NCBI GenBank assembly: GCA_002914805.1
Contig: JXTB01000107.1
Coordinates: 212,178-276,177 of the forward strand
Reading direction: 5' to 3'
Length of the DNA: 64,000 nt
Source: Parasponia andersonii
Lineage: Eukaryota; Streptophyta; Magnoliopsida; Rosales; Cannabaceae
Part shown: positions 1 through 10,700 of the stretch, in pieces
How the letters are laid out: each line of letters begins with the position of its first letter
How positions within the stretch are numbered: the first letter of the stretch is position 1
The notes under the pieces: model-generated
Database searches by the model: none
Told to the model about the DNA's origin: nothing
What the model saw: the letters and a program-made list of their open reading frames with translations, nothing else
Position numbers and translations under genes: made by a program

Positions 1-2140
1 GCAGTTATTGGTATCATGTCCAATGTTATTATGACCGCATAGATATGATCTATGGGCGCATTTAACTCAGTGTGATTGTTGAACCGCATGGGAGCTCTTG
101 AAATCTCCTGCTTTTTATGTCTAGGCTGATTCTCCGTCAATTGTTCATTACTCCTTTTATTACTGTTATTGTTGGTCATGATCGAATCTTTAGTTGCATC
201 TTTCCTTCCTTCTTTCTTTGTCTTTTGAAGATTCTCGCGTGAAGATTCTACCCTCAGATACCGACCAACCCTTCGATAGAAGTCTTCTAGAGTTCTACAT
301 TCTCGCTCAAGTAATTCCTCCCAGAGTTTAGTTTCTGGTCGTACCCCAGCCATCACGAGAGTTAATACTCCTCCCTCAGGTGGGTTGTTAACCTTTGCTA
401 ACTATGAGGTGAATCGATTGAGATAAGATCGTAGAGTCTCCTCAGGACCTTATCGGATTGCAGACAAGTTAACAAGTGGAACAGTGAAATTCTTTGCAGC
501 TTGAAACTGTCTCAAGAACGCCGTCTGAAGTTGTTGCCAAGACGAGATTGAGCCAGATTTGAGTCCTCGAAACCACTTCTTTACTGCTCCTGAGAGAGTT
601 ACAGTGAAACATCTGCAACATGCATGACCATTGACACGATGGAGTTCCATCAAGTCACTGAAGTGATCCATATGGTCCTGTGGATCAGTTTTTCCATCAA
701 AAGTGTTAATGGTGGGAAGTCTGAATCCAGTAGGTAGGGCTACAGCTCGAACTTACTCACTGAATGGCGATTAACGATTTCCATCAACGAGCTCATCGTC
801 CCAACCAACAAGTGCGTCTAACGTGATCCTTAAATTGTGAACATCGATGTTCGGAGGGAGAGCATTATCTCTTGCTGGTGGTAAAGGTAGCCTTTGATCG
901 TTATCTTGATGTATGGTGGGTTGATCAGGCAGAGTCTTCTGCGATCTGTGAGAGGAATCTAGCGAAATAGTGCTACGAGATCGGCTTTGGTCGTTATGAT
1001 GCGATACGGATCGTTCATGGCTACGTCGCCGCTCCAAGTATTGTCTTAGGTCCGCAGGGTCTTGTCTCGACTCTCTGCTGATTCTTTTAAAGACACTTCT
1101 CGATGGTCATTTTCGTTCGCTGCTCAAGCGATCTTGATTATCAGTGGATTTGCGAGAAGGTTATCCACAATCACTGTTAGTACTTGAACTCTCTGTACCA
1201 GATTCTGGAGGCAAGTTTGTGACTTTGCCTTTTCCTTTGGAGATGCGATCTTCATGACGCTCTTGCTGGGTTCTTGGCTGGTTGCATCTCTTTGTCTCTA
1301 GGATCTGTATTCCCTTTTCAGGTAGTTGAGCAGAACGTTCTTTGAGACATTCATGCTGCGGTGGGGTCACCATCTGCCCTTCAGCAAGTCGTCGTAGGGT
1401 GTCATTGATCTGGTTAGTGATTTGCTGAAAGTTCACCAGTNTTGATCGTTATCTTGATGTATGGTGGGTTGATCAGGCAGAGTCTTCTGCGATCTGTGAG
1501 AGGAATCTAGCGAAATAGTGCTACGAGATCGGCTTTGGTCGTTATGATGCGATACGGATCGTTCATGGCTACGTCGCCGCTCCAAGTATTGTCTTAGGTC
1601 CGCAGGGTCTTGTCTCGACTCTCTGCTGATTCTTTTGAAGACACTTCTCGATGGTCATTTTCGTTCGCTGCTCAAGCGATCTTGATTATCAGTGGATTTG
1701 CGAGAAGGTTATCCACAATCACTGTTAGTACTTGAACTCTCTGTACCAGATTCTGGAGGCAAGTTTGCGACTTTGCCTTTTCCTTTGGAGATGCGATCTT
1801 CATGACGCTCTTGCTGGGTTCTTGGCTGGTTGCATCTCTTTGTCTCTAGGATCTGTATTCCCTTTTCAGGTAGTTGAGCAGAACGTTCGTTGGGACATTC
1901 ATGCTGCGGTGGGGTCACCATCTGCCCTTCAGCAAGTCGTCGCAGGGTGTCATTGATCTGGTTAGTGATTTGCTGAAAGTTCACCAGTGTCTCCTCCATA
2001 CGATCCTGTCTCTGAGCAAGGTTTTCTGATGCGGTCATGGTAGGCTGATCCTGAGCAGGGTCTGCCTGTGCAGCAGCAGTGCTTTGGGGTTGGTTTTGGC
2101 TAGTTCCGGTGACTCTGGTAGTGTTTCTGGTGTTTGTCAT
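1..2140 (-). pseudogene. Ty3/gypsy gag relic (5' part of element 1, cut by window edge)
   Basis: Degenerate gag of an LTR retrotransposon read right to left. The start is the ATG at 2138-2140 (protein begins MTNTRNTTRVTG), just inside the PBS. The capsid region (retrotrans_gag type) is recognisable at 450-671 with KKWFRGLKSGSISSW and LRQFQAAKNFTVPL. Further left, the segment encoding KLWEELLERECRTLEDFYRR is intact. Premature stops interrupt it, for example GGATAA where the related element at 45395 reads ACACAA. A 547-bp stretch (894-1440) is repeated at 1442-1988 across a single N at 1441, probably an assembly overlap. It is close kin of the gag at 45395-47851 and supplies sequence corresponding to the start of that copy's N gap. 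The protease and everything downstream lie beyond position 1. Confidence 0.85.
894..1988. repeat. 547-bp direct duplication across a single N
   Basis: Bases 894-1440 and 1442-1988 are nearly identical direct copies, separated only by the N at 1441. A handful of substitutions distinguish them (for example TTCTTTTAAAG versus TTCTTTTGAAG, and CGTAGGG versus CGCAGGG). The copies end exactly at the N, so this most likely reflects two overlapping contig ends, perhaps two haplotypes, joined without merging rather than a real tandem duplication. Confidence 0.8.
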
Positions 2141-2182
2141 TATTAGAAAAGTGAAATTTGACAAACAGTTTTAGCCGGAATA

Positions 2183-2201
2183 GCCCTCCTTCTAACGCCC
2201 A
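2183..2201 (-). other. Primer-binding site of element 1
   Basis: Immediately inside the LTR, the minus strand reads TGGGCGTTAGAAGGAGGGC. It lines up with TGGCGCTAGAAGGAGGGC (element at 44580) and TGGTGCTACAAGGAGGGC (element at 29441). The position is that of a tRNA primer-binding site; I could not assign the tRNA. Confidence 0.6.
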
Positions 2202-2202
2202 T

Positions 2203-2882
2203 TGTTGATGGAGGTTTTGTCAACAATAAATTTAGAAAAAATTATGAGATGTGACTTGTGTGAATTGGGTTATTAATCAAAGCAAATAAAGATGCAAAGA
2301 TTTTAGAGTGGTTCAGTCCCGAAAAAGATGAGCTTACATCCACTGTTTTTCACTATTTTCTGGAGAATTACAAGAACTCACAATTACAATATGTTGTCTG
2401 AAAAGAAGAAAATTACTTTTAAGAATTCTTTTGCTTCTCTAGATTCGAAAGTCCTCTCTTTTCACCGAAACATTGAACTCCTTTTATATAGATGAAGGTA
2501 ATTCAATGTTCCCAATTGTGAGAATGGGTAGCTATACAATCGGATAATATAATTTGAGTAACAACATAATTGGGTAATCACTTAAATTGAGTAGTTGGTT
2601 GAACTTGAAAGAGAAACTTTTGTTTCCCTTTCTTTGTAGGTTACCCGTTTGACGAAGCAGAGACTAGTCTCATTTTTTTTCGGATCGCACATAACTTATT
2701 CGGAGGAGGTCGCACATAACTCCTGCGGTAGAGGTCGCACATAACTTATTTGAAAGAAGTCGCACATAACTTATGCAGTGGAGGTCGCATGCAACCATTT
2801 CGGATGAGATCGCATGTAACTTATGCGGATAAGGTCGCACGTAACTTATGCGACCTGACATAGGATTTTAGACCGCACAACA
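2203..2882 (-). repeat. 5' LTR of element 1 (680 bp)
   Basis: Long terminal repeat with the 5-bp inverted ends TGTTG...CAACA. It is homologous to the LTRs at 44580-45334 and 52027-52776, including the start TGTTGTGCGGTCTAAAATCC and the end AAACCTCCATCAACA. It lies 5' of a minus-strand gag, so it is that element's 5' LTR. The flank at 2883-2887 (CTAAT) should be the target-site duplication, but its partner lies outside the window. The U3 end carries an expanded minisatellite at 2680-2860. Confidence 0.88.
2680..2860 (-). repeat. LTR-internal minisatellite, about 26-bp unit, about 7 copies
   Basis: A tandem array of units such as GGTCGCACATAACTTATT plus a purine spacer, repeated about seven times. 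The homologous LTR at 44580 has only about four units of the same kind (GGTTATATGCGACCTTCTCC). The cores GGTCGCATA and TATGCGACC are inverse complements of each other, so the array can form hairpins. It sits in U3, upstream of the expected promoter. Confidence 0.8.
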
Positions 2883-2887
2883 CTAAT

Positions 2888-5752
2888 CAAATTAGGTCAC
2901 ATTACATAGTGCATTTGTCATTTGAAACATACACATTATCATATTTAATTTTGAGAAAGCGTCGTTTTAGTAGAACAAGAAAAAATTTTATCGCCGTAAT
3001 AAGCATCACCAATTAATGTCTTTTTAAGTACTAGTATAAAAACGTTCCCAAAAAAAAGTACTAGTATAAACAATTAACAAACAGATCAAGCAATTAAAAA
3101 AATTGAGGAACGTAATGTTCTCTAGGTATTATACAAAAGTAATTTTGTACTTTTCCAAAAAAAAAAAATGCAAAAGACAAATCCCAATAGTATATATGAC
3201 CCAGTTTTTTCTCTATAAAATTCATTGCATGATAGTTCAGATCTGAACGGCGCTACTAACTTTTCTTTTTTCTTTTTTTCCCCCTTGAAATTTTAATTAT
3301 CCAGATTAGAAAATTAGTGTCTAAAAAAAATAAAAAGAAAAGCTCAAAAAAAAAGTTTGTTATAAAAAAAAACTCAAAAAAATTAAAAGCGGGAAAATAC
3401 ACTGATTTTACTCACTAGTCAGTAGTCACTGCTGTCATTCCCCAAAAAAAAAAAAAAAAACCTGTAGTCACTGCTGTGATGTCCTGTACGGTTGGAGTTG
3501 AGGAGAGCACTAGATAACTACTGCGAGCCGGCTTGGATCAGTCAAATCAGCCGAGCCTAGCCAAGCTGATTGATCCCATACTTTTTGGTGACAAACGTCA
3601 GCGAGTCACGGAGCACTTACGTCAGCAACGTCTAACCATGCTTGCCACGTGGTGGAATTATTGACGAACTGATAACACTGCAATCTTCTAAAGCTCTTCA
3701 CCTCACGCCTACCTTAAGCGCGTCTAGAACACGAGCTATAAATTTTATTCATAAAGAATATAAGGCAGTGGAGTACATAATTTTGTGTAAGTTTAATTAA
3801 TAAGAATAACCGATAACTGCCAAAAAAAAAAAGCCGAAACAAGAACTTTCCCCAAATTTAAATTTTTTTTTATTTGTGTAAAATTATACCTCTATATAAT
3901 AAATTTCTACAAATTATGTACATTTTATGTATAAATTGAGTGATTTTGTGCTAACTATTTTAAGTTATTTTCAATAAATTTATTTGTGTTAGTCAGCGTA
4001 CATTCAATTTAGATTACATGTTTAGTTAGAAATTTATGAATTAATTTATAGACAGAATATACATATTTACAAATATTTTAAATATAGAGTACAATTTTGC
4101 ATAATTCATAAAATAGTTAAATTTATAGCAAGTCTATACTTCAAGTATTTCTTTTTTAGCAGATAACTCTAAGAATAATAATGACAGCAAAACAGTTTGC
4201 CTTTTGATATTTTTTTCTATTATTATTATTATTATTATTATTTGTAAAAAAACTAACATAATTATTAAATTTTGTAAATAATTTATATTTAAAATTCATA
4301 CAAATGTATACCTGATCAAAAAGTTAAAAGATGCAAGTACACTTCATTAACTTATTAAAAAATATATATATAGTAATATATTTTCAAAAAATATTTCATA
4401 ATTATTTTTTACCTTTAATTAAAATAATATAAAAAATATGTGAAATAAAAACAAATACGTGAAAAAAAAAAGATACATCTGTTGCTTTGGTTAATTTTTA
4501 TATCCGTGTTAAATACTTTTTTTTTATTAAGTTAACGAGGGTACTACCGTTTTCTTACTATTATATTAAATTAAATGGGCATCACGACTCATGAGATATA
4601 TATATATATATATATTTATAAAGATTTTAATTATTAAGGTATTAATTTATAGAATGAAAAAATTAGGTCAATTTTTACGGAAAAATAAAAGATCAATGCA
4701 TTTTTTTTGCCATCATCCATAATTAATATACAAAAAAAAATGACATTTGGAATTTTTGTAAAAACAAAGTCTAGATCTTTTCATTAATATCAAGTATGAT
4801 GTTCTATCTGTGTTTCCTATTAAATTTTGTTGGTTCCACGTACATATATATATATAGTCATAATTAGAGTTTAAAATTATTAAAAAAATATATTTATCTT
4901 TTAAGATTGTGAACTAGCATCCATAGATCTCTTCGAATGGCAATCATCTATACTAATGAATGATCTGTAACTTAAAAAAAAATCGTAGCAACTTTTAAAC
5001 ACACTAAATTAATGTTTTAAATTGATTTATATTATATGATTTTAAAGATAAATATATTTTCTTAATTTTAAACTTCAATTTTGACCATATATGCAGCCCT
5101 AATTAATGAGATTTGATTAAAAAAAGCATTAATAAAAAATATGTAGATTTTTATTTTTGTTTTTTTTTTTCAAACCAAAGGACTAAATGACATTTTTTTT
5201 ATTTTTTATTTTTATTCTCCCTTGCTTACATTTAACTACGAGAATGAAACTTCATCCATTGTATACTGTAATTTGAATTATGACATAAAATTTCCTTATT
5301 TTTAATGTATTGAAAAATACATCTCAATCACCGCATAAGTGACTAGATGTATTTTTAAAAACGGTTCTTCTATTCAGCATAAATATTGGGTTATACTTTA
5401 TATTATCCGAAGTCCAAAAAGTACATATTTTTTAAAAATAAGAAAAAAAAAATTCATCGAATATATACATATCTGAAAATGAATTGATTTAAAGAACCTT
5501 ATAATAGAGTGATCCTTCGACTCCAATGACCAGAAAATATAAAAAAATCAAACACATTATTTTATTTTTCTCCAATCAAAAAAAGTGATGGAATGGATAC
5601 TTTTTTTTTCCCTCTTACAATAATTTTCAAAGTTTTGATATCAGAAAGTGTAATTTGGTATTTAAGCTAAGTAAATGGGTGTTTAATTTTTTATCATCCT
5701 AGCTACACTCTTGATTTGTTATTTGTCTATTCAAAATATCCTACTTTTTCCG
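2888..5752. other. AT-rich intergenic DNA
   Basis: No credible coding sequence. It contains poly(A)/poly(T) runs, short TA microsatellites (for example near 4595-4615 and 4840-4855) and ATT trinucleotide runs near 4215-4245. The only compositionally distinct part is a GC-richer island at about 3470-3780, described separately. Confidence 0.6.
3610..3750. promoter_or_regulatory. Cluster of ACGT-core motifs with TATA-like box
   Basis: Within a GC-richer island lie TTACGTCAGCA (TGACG/as-1 type core), a perfect palindromic G-box CCACGTGG at 3645-3652 and a second TGACG. CTATAAATTTTA follows near 3735. This combination is typical of bZIP/bHLH-bound plant promoters. No open reading frame follows, so it could be an orphan promoter, the start of a noncoding transcript or a chance cluster. 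Confidence 0.3.
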
Positions 5753-5762
5753 ATTTTCTTTT

Positions 5763-6897
5763 GGGATAAATCCTAAAAACACCCCTCTGTTTTAGCTAAA
5801 TATCATGTTTAATTCTCTGTTATCATAAACTAACAGACAACTCGCCAACGGTCTAAAAATACTACGATGCTATAATAAAAAGTGTATGATGCTATGGTAT
5901 GTACAACATGTAATAGTATACAACAACCATGCATCCAATAATTAAATTATGCTTTAAAATCCAACTTGGCATTATTCTGGTATTTACTGTACATGGGCAG
6001 CGCACCGTTATTTTACCCCATAGTCATAATATAAAAATATGTATAAAAATTCATACAGTCCAATCCCAGCATAATCTAACAATTTTCAACAATTTCACAA
6101 ACCATCGTAAAATCACGATTTTTTTAAAATAAATTTTAATACAATTAAAATCCAAAATGGATATAAAATTCATATAATCGAACCCCTAACTCGATTTGAT
6201 AGTAATACCAAGCCAATGACGCTCAAAAAATTCCCCATTGGTAAGACTGACAATTCGTGTCCACGGGTCATATTCGTGTCTTGTTGTATTGATATACATA
6301 TATAACAGGTAAATGCCTAACTCGAACATAATCTGTTTAATAAACAGGTCAAAACCGTTTATAAATAGGTTGACACGACACGACTTGTTTAACTCGTTTA
6401 TTAAATAAGTCACATTGACCCATGACACGTGACCTGCGAACACGACTCGTTATCATAAACTGAAAAATATTCCTTCTATTTTTGAAAATAGGAAAAGGGT
6501 ATACCTTTCTTCTTTTTTTGGTGAAATTTTTTATTAAATGTTTTTTCTAAATGACATTAATACTCTTAAAATATTGTTTAGAAGGTTGATTTCTTTAAAA
6601 AAATAATAATATAAAAATTTATTTTAAAAAATTACCAACAGTTTTCTATAATCAAGAAAAATAATGTGAGTATTCTTATTATTATTAAATAAAAAAATTA
6701 ATTGGATAATACGGAGTATTTGCTGATAGATTTTTGAAACATATGCAACAATATTTACATTTTAAATTTGACCAAAAAGGTAATAGGGTATATAATTGTC
6801 CTGTTTTAAAAAATAAAGGGGATCATTTTGGGTTTTATTAGAATAGAGAATTAAACGTGGTATCTTGCTAGAAAAGAGAGGTGTTTTGGGATCATCT
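5763..6897. mobile_element. Non-autonomous MULE-like element with 10-bp TSD
   Basis: The ends are imperfect inverted repeats of about 50 bp. The left end starts GGGATAAATCCTAAAAACAC and continues through TTTAATTCTCTGTTATC. The complement of the right end reads AGATGATCCCAAAACACC and continues to TTTAATTCTCTATTCT. The element is flanked by the direct repeat ATTTTCTTTT at 5753-5762 and 6898-6907, in the 9-11 bp range of Mutator-like elements. No transposase is visible. The interior at about 6238-6465 contains CGTGTC/ACACGAC-rich sequence resembling the repeat at 60255-60935, suggesting nesting. Confidence 0.6.
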
Positions 6898-6907
6898 ATT
6901 TTCTTTT

Positions 6908-7234
6908 TAATAAACCTTTGTTGATTTTTTTTTTTACTTTTGAAAACGATACATTAACACTCGCGACCTTTGCGCTTGGGACTCTGCAGTCTGCCTACTT
7001 TTCCTTGAAAGTTTCCGTTTGCTCCTATTATCATGTAACGTTAAAATGATGTTGGGGTTCCTTCATTTTTCTCTTTATCTTTCTCACACTCTCTTTCCGA
7101 GAAAACCAAACAAGCCCCTCTCCAAATCCCCCACTCCAAGAACCCCATCTCTAATTCCCTAAAATATTCAAAACCCTTTTCAGTTCCCATAATAATTTTC
7201 TGCCTTTTCACATTATACCATCGTTATTGTTGTT
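6908..7234 (+). promoter_or_regulatory. Upstream region and 5' leader of the VQ gene
   Basis: A CT-rich stretch (7070-7120, TTTCTCACACTCTCTTTCC) resembles a plant Y-patch or 5' leader. A W-box core TTGACC lies at about 6768-6773, just outside the region inside the MULE end. W-boxes fit a gene whose family partners WRKY factors, but a single short motif is weak evidence. Confidence 0.35.
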
Positions 7235-7757
7235 ATGGATAATAATATAAACCTAATTACTAGTGTTCATCACCAACAAAGAAAATCAACCAAAAAGCCC
7301 AACAAAACCAAGAAAACAAGTAGCAACAAGCCGGTCAAAGTGGTTTACATCTCCAACCCAATGAAAGTCAAGACTAGTGCCTCAAAATTCAGGGCCTTGG
7401 TTCAAGAACTCACTGGCCAAGACGCCGAGTTCCCGGACCCCAATAAGTTTCCAGCCACCGAAGACGACGGAGCCGTTACGGGAGATCCGACGGTCAAGAT
7501 GGGATCATCATCATCACTAGATCTTGATCATGATGGAGTAGTGGTGGAGATCGACATGAGTAGTAGCGGCAGCCTAGAGCAACAACAACAGGTGGAGAGT
7601 TCGAGTACTGCCAACATCANCCTCGCTTGAGGCGTTTGACGACGACGTTTTCATGCCCCAGATGATGGATAGCTTATCCGGGATATTACCATCCAGTGTT
7701 TGGTATGAATCTCCTCAACTTGATGCGATTAGGTCAAGCCTCGATGCAATAATATAA
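7235..7757 (+). CDS. SIB1: VQ-motif protein, SIB1 (sigma factor binding protein) type
   Basis: Single-exon gene encoding about 173 aa. The N-terminal third is basic (Lys-rich, residues 16-35). It is followed by VVYISNPMKVKTSASKF and the VQ motif FRALVQELTG at residues 52-61 (consensus FxxxVQxLTG). This exact context marks the SIB1/SIB2 subgroup of plant VQ proteins. Known members bind WRKY33-type factors in the nucleus, and plastid sigma factor, as cofactors in defence and stress signalling. The middle is acidic and Ser/Gln-rich. The C-terminus (EAFDDDVFMPQMM, SSVWYESPQLD) is the usual aromatic/acidic tail. A single N at 7620 breaks the frame: read as given, a stop follows at 7628. Omitting the N gives AAC ATC ACC TCG CTT GAG and one frame to TAA at 7755-7757, so the break is an assembly mark, not a mutation. 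Confidence 0.93.
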
Positions 7758-10700
7758 ATAAAAAATAACAAATAATTAATCATGCTAGCTCTAGCTACTT
7801 TATCAATTATTTAAGTTCTCCTCATTTCGGTCTGTATGTTTAAAAAATAATTTCTCTCTTTATAAATGGCCGACTGATCTAACCATGTTGTTTAATTAAT
7901 TTCTTTTTATTTTCATCTTTGTATCCCTTCTTCTTCTTCTTCTTCCCTTTAATTTTCATCAATTTAAAATATAATTGATGGGTATTTACATATCTTTAAT
8001 TTCCTTTAGATCTTCTAAGATTTAGGGTATGTAGTGTGTGTATATATATATATATATATGAATATATATAGTCTTATTCTCTTATAAGATTTAGTTTATC
8101 CTTTTAATGGGTAGCTAGATATAAAGAGAAGATCTCTCTCATTATAAGGTATATAGCTAATTGAATCTGAAACTGAAGCAGAGAGAAAGATATCGGGAAA
8201 GTGAAGAGAAAAATGGGACCCATCGCATTCACCCTTTCGGCCGCAAAAAAATAAAAATAAAAAAGGTGATATAATACATTGTGGTTGTTTTTATTTTATT
8301 TTGTTTTATTTTACTTTTTTGGGAGAGGGGACGTGGAGCTGTGTACTTCTAGTTTTATATAAGATATATATATATATATATATACACACATAGACATTTT
8401 TACATTAAATACTTCTTTCTAAATACTTCTTTCCTTCTTTAGCAGAACCAGAAATATTTTCATTTTTGACTTTTTAAAAAAAAGAGGGAATATTTTCATT
8501 TTCTGGGAGAGGAAACATCTATTACAAGGGATCAATTCCCTCAACTTAATTAATTATTTGAGATACAATATTATAGCTCATTATTCTTGCTAATAGTAAC
8601 TAACTTAATTAATTTCTGATCCTATATGTATATATTACGTATATTTTCTAAAAGAATGCTAAGTTATAGATGGCTCTTACACTGAAAAAACACGCGTAAA
8701 ACTAATAATAAAGTAGAAGAAGTAGCGTATATTATGTCCTTATAGTAGTCAGCTACCTAGTGTCCTCTTTTCTAACAGAGCTTAGTACAGGTAATATTTC
8801 TATAAANNNNNNNNCTTTATGCATTAGTTAATTTTTCAATCTTACTTTACTGAATCTTTTGTTGCATGTATTAATGTATATAGAGTTTCATTTTCGTAAG
8901 ACTTGAACAAAAATTGATAGCTTTCGAAAAATTTATTACCTAACGACTTTACATATATATATATATGTATATATGTATAAATATATATAGTATATATTCA
9001 TCTCATTCGTTCTTTCCCTGTAGCATCAAAAGCTGATCTATATACTTTTATGCCTTCATGCAATATCACATTATTCTTAATTATATACATAGATATATTT
9101 ATTATGATATATAAGAACTTCATGACAATTTTAAGTTAGGCTTAATAATTCCTCACAATATAGTTTTATATGTATAGTATACACCATGTAAAACGAGCTG
9201 AAACTCTAACCCTTCATTGTTTGCCTACTAGCAAGATGGGATTGATTACTAGAAAAAGGTAGAGCTAGCTTTTAAAATTTTTGGTATTTTGTTTAGATGT
9301 ACTTTCCGGGGTTCATTTTTCTTCGAGTTTTGGATTGTTGTGATCATGATATAAATAAGGCCTTATAGCTAATAGAAGTGTCCTTTCTCAATCTTTAGCT
9401 TAGCTTATATATATGATTTGAAATGTTATTTATAGGTTTCCACTTCGAGGAGGGCATATTGGTGAATAGAAAACAAGCTAGCCTAGTAGTTAGGTTGTCT
9501 AGCGTACAATTCGGCCATTTGTAATTGTAGTTTCTTTAACTACGAGCTTGATTGATGATCATGATTTGGAAATCACGTCTTTAGTGGAAATCATGATTTG
9601 AATTTTTGACTTTCAATTAGTGAATCTCCAGGCTAGAAAAGATTATTGGTTTTGAACTTTTACAACCAATAACTATTAATCGATACACTTGATAATGATT
9701 AATGTTGTATTTTTTTTTTTAACCTATAATAGACCGTGTTATTTTATACCATTAAAGTTGATTATGCACGTGATAAATAAAAGATAGAAAAAGAAAAATA
9801 TTAAATAATAAATATTTATTTTATTATTTTAATAAGTATTTAAATTATAATAAACGTTATATCATAAACTAGGTTAAAAATAAAACCAATCAATAGGTAA
9901 GAAAAAAGATTTATTAGATTAGAATATATATATATATATATATATACACGAATGCATGAATATAAATAGACACTTACATTAATTATAGCTATAAGTAGTA
10001 TAGACATAATTAATTAATATCAATAAATCTCTACATTTAATTTTTTTCTGACTATTTATCGAAAAAAATTATATATATAATACATCCACTTACTAATAAT
10101 CGAAAATAATGGTTATAAAATAATGATAATTGACAGCCATGCAAAATATTTTGTATGCTTGCTTATAGATAGAGTGGATAAGTCAATTAGGGTTTGTAAT
10201 TGGCAGATTTTACAATTTATTTGTGTGTATATATATATATATATCTTTCTACACTCAGTTTGATCAATACAAGTTTGAGCTTAAAATGGACGTTAAATTT
10301 TTAATTATTTATTTATTCTTTTTTACCAACTTGGTTCAAAATGCTTATTAAAAAAAAAAAAAAAAAACTTCTGATATGACTGTTCAACAAATTTATTAGA
10401 GAAATGATACTTATATAGATGCAGCCGACGGTTCCTGCAGCTACAATAAGTCCTATTGTTTGTGTTATCGATGATCAAATAGTAACAATTGGAAACCAAG
10501 TGGACATATGGAGGCAACTTGCTCCACTGCTGATTGACCTCAACCTCATGACCACCATATATTATCATATATTCATTTGCATATATCCATATATACACAA
10601 ATTCGTCTTTTTTTTTCTTTTTCTTTCACTAATTTTTTATGTCCTTAATTTTTTTGTGGGCGTTATTATATTTGACTTTTTTTAAAAAAAAAAATTTATG

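Noticed and set aside
10323..10685. Overlapping open frames on both strands (91 and 88 codons)
   Set aside because: The frames consist largely of homopolymer-derived Phe/Lys runs and hydrophobic AT-rich codons. No motif, no splice context and no conserved pattern was seen.
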